NCBI RefSeq assembly: GCF_003963535.1
Contig: NZ_CP034539.1
Coordinates: 310,001-374,000, forward strand
Direction: 5' to 3'
From: Streptomyces cyaneochromogenes
GTDB lineage: Bacteria; Actinomycetota; Actinomycetes; Streptomycetales; Streptomycetaceae
DNA: 64,000 nucleotides
Positions 8,985 to 16,042 of the stretch are shown piece by piece. Under the pieces are notes generated by a model. The model did no database searches and had not been told where the DNA came from. It saw nothing but the letters and a program-made list of their open reading frames with translations. The stretch's first letter is position 1; each line of letters starts with the position of its first letter. The translations under genes were made by a program, and so were the position numbers.

Positions 8985-9437
8985 ACATCGACCCGGGCTG
9001 TTGCCCGCCCTGGCCCATCGACTGGCAGCGGCACTTCCGCCTCGCCTGGCACCACCGGCAGACCGGCGGCACGCTGCACTCGAAAGCTGGTGAACTCGTC
9101 GTCGACGGCGCGGACATCAGCAATTGGCTGGCCCCGCAGGCCCACTCCTTCAGCAAACTGACCGTCACCCAGCAGTGGATGCTCACCGCAACGCTCGGCT
9201 TCACGCCCGCCCCGGCCCCGCGCAAGCTCAGCCGCGCCGAGCAACGCGCTCAACCTGGCGGCCGCCCACCAGTTCCACGCCAGGGATGGACACCTCGACG
9301 TCCCCCGCTCCCACCGTGAGCCCGTCGACGGAACCGACGTCGGGCTTGGCGCCTGGATAGACAACATGCGCGCTCGGCAAGCCGGCCAGCCCGACGATCT
9401 CAAGGACACGCTCACTGCGCTCGACATGCGTTGGTAG
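8985..9437 (+). pseudogene. Helicase C-terminal fragment with helicase-associated repeats, frameshifted
   Basis: Two repeats of the Actinobacterial helicase-associated (HA) domain are visible. The first reads DIDPGCCPPWPIDWQRHFRL, then 'GADISNWLAPQAHSFSKLT' and 'QQWMLTATLG'. After a one-base frameshift near 9245, the second reads AAAHQFHARDGHLDVPRSHR, then 'GLGAWIDNMRARQ' and ends 'LDMRW' with TAG at 9435-9437. Such repeats follow a DEAD/DEAH helicase core in Streptomyces proteins often linked to plasmids and conflict loci. The core is absent, and an IS5 transposase starts 11 bp downstream. Confidence 0.7.
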
Positions 9438-9447
9438 GGGGCCGACC

Positions 9448-9745
9448 ATGCTCATGTCGGATGAACTGTGGGCGCTCATCGAGCCGTTGCTGCCCGAGCC
9501 GGTGCCGAAGCTGGTCGCGGGGCGGCCGCGGGTGCCGGACCGGCAGGCCTTGTGCGGGATCCTGTTCCTCCTGCACACCGGTATCCAGTGGGAGTACCTG
9601 CCGCAGGAGCTCGGCTTCGGTTCGGGCATGACCTGCTGGCGGCGCCTGGCCGCATGGGACGAGGCCGGCGCCTGGGACCAACTCCATGCGGTGCCGCTGG
9701 AGAAGCTGCGCTCGAAGGGCAAGTTGGACTGGCCCCAGGCGGCTG
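9448..9745 (+). pseudogene. IS5-family transposase, N-terminal part only
   Basis: Starts MLMSDELWALIEPLLPEPVP and continues with 'GRPRVPDRQALCGILFLLHT', 'GIQWEYLPQELGFGSGMTCW' and 'WDQLHAVPLEKLRSKGKLDW', the standard N-terminal domain (DUF4096) of IS5-type transposases. The similarity stops at about 9745, where 'DWSRA..DSS' would continue. The frame then runs to an unrelated TAG at 10018-10020. The DDE catalytic domain is missing, so it is inactive. Confidence 0.8.
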
Positions 9746-9849
9746 AGCCCGGCCCGCGGAGGTCTACTTCCTTCCCGCTTCTCCAGTTCGAGTTCGTCAA
9801 CGACGGCTTCGCCTGGAACGACCTGACCACGCCGGATACCTGTCCACAT

Positions 9850-10164
9850 CTACCCGCAGGCGGCGGCAGACTTGACTTTCGGCACTCCCCCGTATGTGAC
9901 ATTGGAGAAACCTTCTCCCAAGTCTCCCGGGCCCCACTGGTGCAGTTCGGTTTCACGGCGCATCCAGGACCGTCCATCCCGATCCGAGAACGTTACGGAA
10001 TCCAAGCTCCAGCCGCGTAGGTCGCGAAACGACTTCGCCTTCCCGAACACTCGGCTTCCTGCGCCCAACCGCTTCTCTTCATAGAGCAGTTCCGTGCAGG
10101 GCGCGATCGTGACCTGCAAAAGATAGGATTCCTCACTCTGTTCACCCTCGTAGAAGGTGAACAC
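9850..10164 (-). CDS. Hypothetical protein, possibly 5'-truncated by an IS end
   Basis: 104 residues from a GTG at 10162-10164, with stretches such as 'YLLQVTIAPCTELLYEEKR' and 'GWSLDSVTFSDRDGRSWMRR'. Codon use is coding-like and the protein is soluble. I do not recognise it. An in-frame stop lies four codons upstream and an IS5-type terminal repeat begins 10 bp upstream, so an insertion may have removed the original start. The C-terminus may also be altered by the IS5 fragment on the other side. Confidence 0.5.
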   Translation of the reverse strand: MFTFYEGEQSEESYLLQVTIAPCTELLYEEKRLGAGSRVFGKAKSFRDLRGWSLDSVTFSDRDGRSWMRRETELHQWGPGDLGEGFSNVTYGGVPKVKSAAACG

Positions 10165-10173
10165 GACGGTTAC

Positions 10174-10188
10174 TCAAGGCTGTCCCGT
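10174..10188 (+). repeat. Solo IS5-type terminal inverted repeat
   Basis: AAGGCTGTCCCGTAA matches at 14 of 15 positions the inverted end of the element at 11440-11457 (read in reverse: AAGGGTGTCCCGTAA). A near copy, AAGGCTGTCCTGTAAC, lies at about 22570, and a related end at about 12546-12558. The repeat points into the DNA carrying the small gene at 10277 and the transposase at 10647-11425. Confidence 0.6.
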
Positions 10189-10276
10189 AACCAGCCGCGC
10201 CACCCCCTAGGACCTCGGCGCCCGCTAAGGCGGGGCCAAGGATCAACCCGGGAAGACTGGGATTAGATTCCTTCGC

Positions 10277-10585
10277 ATGTCTTCGCATCTCAGTCATGGC
10301 GCCTCGGGAGCCTTGCGACGCTTCGCCGGATGGATTGCTCGAGGGTCGGTGGGCCATCCGATGTTGGACGGGATCGATTACTGGGAAGAGCTGCGCGAGT
10401 CGCCCTCCCAGATGGAGACCTGCGTCGCGATCTTCGCCAACGTCCTCGAACTGGACGAGCAGGGCGAACCGGTCAATGAGAAGTACGCGGAGCGCCGGGC
10501 TGCAACCTATCTCTACGCATACTGCACCGGGAAGCTGCCACCGGGGGAGCCGGACATCGAGCCCTGGGAATGCGAACTTTATTGA
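10277..10585 (+). CDS. Small soluble protein resembling DUF7677
   Basis: 102 residues with 'GALRRFAGWIARGSVGHPML', 'METCVAIFANVLELDEQGEP' and 'ERRAATYLYAYCTG', ending 'EPWECELY'. I recall this pattern from Actinobacterial proteins annotated DUF7677, of unknown function. The gene is complete, with an ATG start and no clear ribosome site. It lies between two facing copies of the same IS terminal repeat (10174 and 11440-11457), so it may have travelled as a passenger or been trapped by a second insertion. Confidence 0.6.
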   Translation: MSSHLSHGASGALRRFAGWIARGSVGHPMLDGIDYWEELRESPSQMETCVAIFANVLELDEQGEPVNEKYAERRAATYLYAYCTGKLPPGEPDIEPWECELY

Positions 10586-10646
10586 CCGTCACCGTGCGAC
10601 GCTATTCGAGTAAGGCCGACCCCGCCCGCGACTCCCCTGCGGGGGG

Positions 10647-11457
10647 CTATCCGGTCAGGGCGAGGTTGTGCAGGCGGGCGATGCCATGCATCGCGTGCTG
10701 CACTCCATCGCCTCTCAGGCGGCAGTCGCGCAGGATCTTCCAGGTCTTCATCCGGGCGAAGACGTGCTCCACGCGGGCGCGAACCTGCTTGTGGGACTTG
10801 TTGTGTGCCTGTTTCCAGTCGGGCAGATCCTCTCCCTTGCGGCGGCGATGCGGCATGACGAGCCCGGTACCCGGGTAGCCGCCATCGGCGATGGTCATCG
10901 TGTTGCCGACGGCGGACTTCGCACCAGACTCCGCCCAGGCCAGGCAGTCGTTGCGATTGCCCGGCAACGGCCGGCCGATCACCACGATCAGACGGGTGTC
11001 GGCGTCGATGACCACCTGATGATGGGTGGAATAGCGATAGTTCTTCGACTGCTCGGCCACCTTGTGGTCCCGGGTGGGTACCAGGGTGCCGTCCACGATC
11101 AGAACCGCGTCCTTGGCGAACCGCTGGCGTGGACGCAGCGCAAACCTCGGGCCGAGGTCGTCGATCACCCGGTGCGCGCCCGACTTCGACACCCGAACAG
11201 CGGGGCCAGTTGCCGCATCGTCAAGTTCGTCCGCCAGTACGCGGCGACCAGGAGCACCCGGTCCTCCAACGACAGCTTCCACGGCCGGCCCCGGCCCGGG
11301 AAGTCGGCACCCTCGCGACGCAGAGCGGTCACCAACCTGCCGAAGGCGCGGGGGCTCAGACCGGTGAACGGGGCTATCCAGGACGGCTCGGACGCCGTGA
11401 TCACGCCTGACACGGTCGAGATCATCGCAAAGCAAGATCACTTACGGGACACCCTTT
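10647..11457 (-). mobile_element. IS5-family element; transposase in two frames
   Basis: Frame one (start 11425) begins MISTVSGVITASEPSWIAPF and runs through 'MRQLAPLFG', the helix-turn-helix domain. Frame two then gives 'VSKSGAHRVIDDLGPRFALR', the DDE residues in 'VLIVDGTLVP', 'MTIADGGYPGTG' and 'RARVEHVFARMKTWKILRD', and ends 'GIARLHNLALTG' with a stop at 10647. The shift is at about 11195, where TTCGGGTG would need one more G or a -1 slip. Some IS5 subgroups use programmed frameshifting, so this copy may be either active or broken. The 5' end repeat is at 11440-11457; no matching end is seen just beyond the stop. Confidence 0.75.
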
Positions 11458-11502
11458 AGACCGTCGGTTAGCTTGCCTTCCTGTCTGGTCCCGGGCGACG
11501 AG

Positions 11503-11532
11503 GAAGGCCCGGACCGCTGTGGTCCGGGCCTT
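11503..11532. terminator. Strong stem-loop, probable terminator
   Basis: AAGGCCCGGACC, a five-base loop GCTGT, then GGTCCGGGCCTT: a perfect 12-bp stem. No U-tract follows, as is common in Streptomyces. It stands alone between IS debris and the minus-strand secreted protein gene and could end transcription from either side. Confidence 0.6.
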
Positions 11533-11734
11533 GCTGTCTGATCTCCTGGCCGTCCTCACCGCCAGTGTCCTCCGGCACGTCTTCGCCACCGTCGACGTCG
11601 TTCTCGGAGCGCCAACTGCCCTGCGCAGACGGGGATCGGCAAGCGCCTCGACACCGACCAGGCCATGGGGGACGAGACGCTGGAGTTCGAGGCGGGCCGG
11701 GTGATGGCGGAGGAGATCGCGGGACCGCTGGGAA

Positions 11735-12130
11735 TTACCGGTACAGGACGATCGAGTTGATCGGGGTCAGGTTCAGGTACTCCCCGTAGCCGGGACCCAG
11801 CACTTTGCTGCAGTCGCCGGTGCCGTTGTAACCGGTGCACAGCTTCACGTATGCGTCCTCGAACGGGCCGTTCTGGTTGTTCAGGACCCAGTGCTCGTTG
11901 ACCTGGTTCGACAGGTTGTAGGTGCCGTAGCGGAAGTACTTGTTGGTGATGTCTCCGGCGCCGATGTTGCTGTAGCGGCCCTCGGCGTAGATGCAGACGT
12001 TGCCGTCCGGGCAGCCGGCCCAGTCCGCCTGAGCGGCGGCGGAGGCGCCGGTCGCGCCCGTGAGCACGGTGGTGCCGGTCGCAGCGGCGACGGCGGCCAC
12101 GGCCAGCAGATTGCGGAGCTTGTTCCTCAT
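11735..12130 (-). CDS. Secreted peptidase inhibitor I36-like protein
   Basis: 131 residues. A signal peptide (MRNKLRNLLAVAAVAAATGT, then a small-residue h-region) probably cleaves after 'GASA'. The mature part has four cysteines and the pattern 'CPDGNVCIYAEGRYSN', then aromatic-rich beta strands and 'PINSIVLYR'. This matches the compact beta-gamma-crystallin-like proteins annotated as peptidase inhibitor family I36 (SMPI-like), which are exported and may inhibit extracellular proteases. ATG 12128-12130 has GGAAGGGAA seven bases upstream; an earlier in-frame start would disrupt the signal peptide. It sits intact between two IS fragments. Confidence 0.75.
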   Translation of the reverse strand: MRNKLRNLLAVAAVAAATGTTVLTGATGASAAAQADWAGCPDGNVCIYAEGRYSNIGAGDITNKYFRYGTYNLSNQVNEHWVLNNQNGPFEDAYVKLCTGYNGTGDCSKVLGPGYGEYLNLTPINSIVLYR

Positions 12131-12224
12131 GGTGGTTCCCTTCCTGGCTCTGTTTGACATGTCTCATGCCTACCAGGGGGCGTTGCCGGGCGGGTACCTG
12201 ACAGATGTCAGGGTGGACACGTGG

Positions 12225-12518
12225 GAGTTGTCCGGAGCGAAGGACGCCGTCGGCACCGCCACCGTGATCGCCGACGGCGGCTACCGCGGCACCGGCCTGG
12301 CCATCCCGCACCGCCGCGAACCTGGCCAGACCGAACTCCCGCCCTGGAAAGAGGAACACAACGCGTCTCACCGCAAGGTCCGTGCCCGCGTCGAGCACGC
12401 CTTCGCCCGGATGAAGACCTGGAAGATCCTCCGCGACTGCCGTCTCAAAGGGCGATGGCGACCACCACGCGATGCTCGGCATCGCCCGCCTGCACAACCT
12501 CGCCCTCGCCGGGTGACG
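12225..12518 (+). pseudogene. IS5-family transposase C-terminal fragment, frameshifted
   Basis: Reads SGAKDAVGTATVIADGGYRG, then 'KVRARVEHAFARMKTWKIL' and, after an extra G near 12450, 'GDGDHHAMLGIARLHNLALA' to a TGA at 12516-12518. It is the same family as the element at 10647-11457. The N-terminal two thirds are missing. About 30 bp after the stop an end-like repeat (ATTTATGGGACAGC) closes the element. Confidence 0.75.
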
Positions 12519-12545
12519 AAGGGCAGGCAGGTCAACGAACCCGTC

Positions 12546-12737
12546 GTAGATCATTTATGGGACAGCGCTTCGGTACACCGGATCCGACGATCCGTTCAAG
12601 ACGTGTACGACGGGGGCTCCACCGTTCTCGTCCTCCCAGATGGATACACGCAATGCCTGTCTGCGAAGCGCCAGGTCAGCGTCTTCTTCGGACTGTTTCA
12701 GCTGGTCCTGGGACACAGCAGCACTGAACTTGGTGGA
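12546..12737 (-). pseudogene. Remnant of a minus-strand gene cut by IS elements
   Basis: The minus frame reads KFSAAVSQDQLKQSEEDADL, 'ALRRQALRVSIWEDENGGAP' and 'VVHVLNGSSDPVYRSAVP', then stops inside the IS terminal repeat. This is the style of Streptomyces hypothetical proteins with an 'A..VS.W......V.N.S..PVY' module, usually preceded by a membrane helix. IS110 debris replaces the upstream part and the IS5 end truncates the downstream part, so both ends are lost. Confidence 0.5.
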
Positions 12738-12744
12738 CTGTGCT

Positions 12745-13400
12745 CGCCCCTTGCACGCGCGCTCCTCGCCGCCGCGCCCACTCCGGCCCGAGCCGCCGGT
12801 CTGACCAGAGCCCAACTGCGAGCCGTGCTGAAGCGGGCCGGTCGGCAGCGTGGCATCGAAGCCGAGGCGACACGTCTTCGCGCAGCCCTGCGCAGCCCGC
12901 AGATGCGCCAACTTCCGCTGGTCGAGGAGGCGATGGGCCGACAGACTGTGACCTTGCTGCGGAAGCTGGATGCCGCCTGCACCAGCGCGGACGAACTTGC
13001 CGAAGCGGCGGTGGAGACGTTTGAGGGGCACCCGGACTCCGAGATCATCACCAGCTTTCCCGGGCTCGGCTCGCTCACCGGAGCCCGGATACTTGCCGAG
13101 ATCGGCGACAACCGGTCCCGCTTCGCCGACGCCCGGGCCCTCAAGTCCTACGCCGGAGCGGCACCGGTGACCCGGGCATCCGGCAAGAGCATGTCCGTCA
13201 AGGCCCGCCGCATCAAGAACCAGCGCCTCGCCGCTGCCGGCTACATCTGGGCCTTCGCCTCCCTGACTGCCTCATCCGGCGCCAGAGCCCATTACGACCG
13301 CAGACGCACCCACGGCGACCGCCACATCTCCGCCCTGCGCAATCTCTTCAACCGCATGGTCGGTTGCCTCCACCACTGCCTCGGCAACCGCGTCCGCTAG
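12745..13400 (+). pseudogene. IS110-family transposase, C-terminal two thirds
   Basis: The open frame carries the IS110/IS116 C-terminal domain: 'IITSFPGLGSLTGARILAEI', 'DARALKSYAGAAPVTRASGK', 'RRIKNQRLAAAGYIWAFASL' and 'NRMVGCLHHCLGNRVR'. A TAG at 13398-13400 interrupts it, but the same frame continues DEAIAFPTQPEP, the usual IS110 tail, so the TAG is a nonsense mutation of a Tyr codon. The N-terminal RuvC-like DEDD domain is missing. A separate IS110 N-terminal scrap lies at 15137. Confidence 0.8.
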
Positions 13401-13469
13401 GACGAGGCCATCGCATTTCCCACCCAGCCCGAACCGGTCCTCGCGACGACAGCTTGACTCCTTAAACGC

Positions 13470-13885
13470 ATCGGATGTCTGGTTGTCGACCGTCACCGAA
13501 CCCCGCACGCCGTCACCCTCACCAGCGGCAACCGGCACGACGTCACCCAGCTTCTGTCGCTGCTCGACGCGGTCCCGCCGATTCGGGGTCTGCGGGGACA
13601 TCCCCGCCGCACGCCACGGCGACTGTATATGCGGACCGGGGCTACGACTTCGACAAGTACCGCCGCCTGCTGTGGAAGCGGGGCATCAAGCCGTTGATCG
13701 CGCGACGCGGCGTCGCCCACGGTTCCGGACTGGGCCTGGTGCGCCGGGTCGTCGAGCGCGCCTTCGCCTGGCTGCACCAGTTCAGACGGCTCCGCACCCG
13801 CTACGAGCGACGTGCCGACCTCCATCAAGGCCTGCTCGGACTTGCCTGCAGCCTCACATGCCTGCGCCGTCTGCAAACCTCATGC
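13470..13885 (+). pseudogene. IS5-family transposase C-terminal fragment, frameshifted
   Basis: One frame gives PHAVTLTSGNRHDVTQLLSL then 'LDAVPPIRGLRG'. After a two-base slip near 13625 a second gives YADRGYDFDKYRRLLWKRGI, 'VVERAFAWLHQFRRLRTRYE' and 'LGLACSLTCLRRL'. This is the IS5 group with a 'YADRGYD' DDE core, different from the 10647 copy. The start is missing. Confidence 0.75.
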
Positions 13886-13893
13886 CGAAACGA

Positions 13894-14295
13894 TCAGTTG
13901 GCTACGCTGAACCACCCCGGCCGCACTTCGATCAGAAGCGGTTGCAGCGACCACACTGCGGACCGCAGGTCCTGATCTGTGACATCAAGAGGCTCCGGCA
14001 GGCTCAGCCCAAACCAGCGCAGCCGCCAGAGGTCGAAGACTTCGCTCCCGTCGGCTGCGAAGTCCACATCGACCTCAGTACCGTTGTCACACACGAAGCG
14101 GCACCCTGCCCCATGAACCGTGTAGGAGTAGGACCCGATGTGTCCTCTCCGGCTGAGCCGGCGCGAGCGGGCCAGGCCGAGGACATCTGCCACTCGCTCA
14201 AGCGAGGGGATCGCCACCCTCATGGCCGCGTCAATCGCGTTCAGAGCGTGGACGTAACCGAGCACGAGGTCTCGCTCAGCCCCCACGCGTTCCAT
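13894..14295 (-). CDS. Hypothetical protein (DUF6896-like)
   Basis: 133 residues, soluble. An N-terminal helical part (MERVGAERDLVLGYVHALNA) is followed by beta-rich sequence: 'GSYSYTVHGAGCRFVCDNGT', 'EVDVDFAADGSEVFDLWRLR'. This recalls Actinobacterial proteins annotated DUF6896, often found near toxin or polymorphic-toxin loci, but that link is from memory. The gene is intact and lies between an IS5 fragment and the VOC gene. A further hydrophilic minus-strand frame continues upstream without a start. Confidence 0.6.
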   Translation of the reverse strand: MERVGAERDLVLGYVHALNAIDAAMRVAIPSLERVADVLGLARSRRLSRRGHIGSYSYTVHGAGCRFVCDNGTEVDVDFAADGSEVFDLWRLRWFGLSLPEPLDVTDQDLRSAVWSLQPLLIEVRPGWFSVAN

Positions 14296-14499
14296 ACAGC
14301 GTCATCCCCTCGAGCCCGTGGCTGAAGGGATTGTTCCATGCGGCCGCCAGCGTCTCCGCAGGACAGCATTCTGAAACGATCAGTTAACAGGCACAGGGCA
14401 GTGGCCACGAGGTCCGACAGGCTCTCCGTCCGCCACGAGTCGACGGTGCTGGTCGCAGCCGAAAGCGAGTGGCTATGACCAGCACCTTCGCAATGGCCC

Positions 14500-14949
14500 T
14501 CAGACGACGTCGAATTCGTTGCCCTCGGGGTCCTGCATGGCGGCGGCGTAGAGCCCCATGTCCGGCTCATCCTTGATCCGCAGCACGGTGGCACCAGCTT
14601 TGACCAGCTGTTCCACCGCAGCCTTGACCCGCTGTGTGCGGACGTCCGGTGGGACGTCACGGCCCCCACCGACCTTCAGGTCGAAGTGCCACCGGTTCTT
14701 GGCGGCCTTCGGCTCCGGAACCTGCTGGAACCACACCCTCGGTCCACGTCCCGCGGGATCGATGATCGACTCCGGAATGTCCCCGGCACCGGCCGGCAAC
14801 TCTGCCTCGGGTACCCCTACCGCCGCCCAGTAAGCACGCCACGTGGCGTGCCCGCCCGGCGGAGGCTCAGGCACATAGCCCAGGGCCTCGGCCCAGAAAG
14901 TCACCATTCTCTGCGGATCGGAGCAGTCGATCGTCAGCTGCACTGTCAT
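14500..14949 (-). CDS. VOC (glyoxalase-like) domain protein
   Basis: 149 residues with the glyoxalase-like pattern: 'TIDCSDPQRMVTFWAEALGY', 'RVWFQQVPEPKAAKNRWHFD', 'AVEQLVKAGATVLRIKDEP' and the C-terminal 'MQDPEGNEFDVV'. The fold often binds a metal or an antibiotic; the His in 'RWHFDL' and the Glu in 'GNEF' are the usual ligands. ATG 14947-14949 has GAGG six bases upstream, while the ATG two codons earlier directly abuts it. It is not clearly in an operon. Confidence 0.85.
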   Translation of the reverse strand: MTVQLTIDCSDPQRMVTFWAEALGYVPEPPPGGHATWRAYWAAVGVPEAELPAGAGDIPESIIDPAGRGPRVWFQQVPEPKAAKNRWHFDLKVGGGRDVPPDVRTQRVKAAVEQLVKAGATVLRIKDEPDMGLYAAAMQDPEGNEFDVV

Positions 14950-15136
14950 TTCCATCCTCGGAGCATCCCAGGCAGGTCTGACAGTCGACCCACTCTCACA
15001 ACAGTCCTCCATGTCCCTGACGGGACGCCTCGCCGGCGTGAAAGACGGAAGTGCGGCTGCCGCCGACGCCGGTACTCCTCCGCTCCCGGTCAGCCGCCCC
15101 CGATGGCCATCCGAGCTGGGGAGGAGCGCTGGAAAG

Positions 15137-15290
15137 TGCATGCGGATACGGAAGTGCCGGACCAGGCTGCGGAGTTGGTGGAGCGCGTCGCAGCGATCGA
15201 CATCGCCAAGGCCTCGGGCACGGTGTGTATGCGCCTGCCTCATCCCAACAGGGAGACGCCGACGGTGACCCAACTCCGTCGCCGTACGTA
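15137..15290 (+). pseudogene. IS110-family transposase N-terminal scrap
   Basis: From a GTG at 15137 the frame reads EVPDQAAELVERVAAIDIAK then 'ASGTVCMRLPHPNR' and stops at 15291. 'ERVAAIDIAKASG' is the first acidic motif (DEDD) region of Actinobacterial IS110 transposases. It is downstream of, and in the same orientation as, the C-terminal fragment at 12745-13400, so the two pieces are not simply halves of one interrupted copy. Confidence 0.6.
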
Positions 15291-15609
15291 GCGAATCCAG
15301 TAGCCGCATCAGATCAGACCGGTACAAGGCCATCCTGTCCTCATCCGGTCGAACTGCCCGTTCACGAGGGAGACTTGCGCGATGTCCTGCCTCTGTTCAG
15401 GGAGCGCTCCCCCACAGCGGAAGCACCCCCGGGCTCACACCGGCGCGTTCACGACCCTCGACCCGCTACGCCACTCGGCGGGACACCATCCCATTCCAGC
15501 AACAAGCCCGGACGTGATTCCCATCCGCAGAGGCTGACTCGCTCGAGGGAAACCCGCGCGACATGACCAGTGGCCGTTCACTATCGTCGCCGTGAGAAAG
15601 GACGTGGGC
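15291..15609. other. Gap without a supported gene
   Basis: Open frames here are low in coding character and lack starts with ribosome sites. The last 20 bp (GAGAAAGGACGTGGGC) are the leader of the gene at 15610. Confidence 0.5.
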
Positions 15610-15939
15610 ATGGCACTGGTGAAAAAGGGGTCGCGGCGCATATCCGTCGACGGCACTACCTACCGATGGAGACTTCGCCGAAGGCCCACCTACGACCAGG
15701 GACTGGTCTCGTCGCCCCTTACCTATGCAGTCGAGCACGCCGAGACTCCCGGCACCACGCTGGTGATCACTACCAACCAGCCGCACCCAAGCAACTGGCT
15801 CGGCACACAGGCCAACCCCGTCCGGCCCTCCGATGTTGCCGACAGCATTCGCACTGCTCGCGCCAGCGGATGGGCACCCGAAAGCCCCGGTTCACCATTC
15901 CATCTCGACCAGTCAGAGGGCTTCGCCTCCTCCCACTGA
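15610..15939 (+). CDS. Small hypothetical protein
   Basis: 109 residues, starting MALVKKGSRRISVDGTTYRW and containing 'AVEHAETPGTTLVITTNQPH' and 'PSDVADSIRTARASGW'. It looks like a compact beta-rich soluble protein; 'G.TYRWR.R..P' and 'P..VA..IR.A...GW' are the features shared with short Actinobacterial hypotheticals. The ATG has AAAGGA seven bases upstream. Function unknown; no operon partner is seen. Confidence 0.7.
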   Translation: MALVKKGSRRISVDGTTYRWRLRRRPTYDQGLVSSPLTYAVEHAETPGTTLVITTNQPHPSNWLGTQANPVRPSDVADSIRTARASGWAPESPGSPFHLDQSEGFASSH

Positions 15940-16042
15940 CTCACCCACCTCGAAGGACTCATGGCCAACTCGAGCCGCCCGGCGGGAGTGTGCCGGAGCT
16001 CAGGGTCAGACCGCCACGTCCGCCCGGCGGGGTGGCGGTGTG

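Noticed and set aside
12060..13400. A single 446-residue fusion protein
   Set aside because: The open frame spans an IS5 fragment, non-coding DNA and an IS110 fragment by chance.
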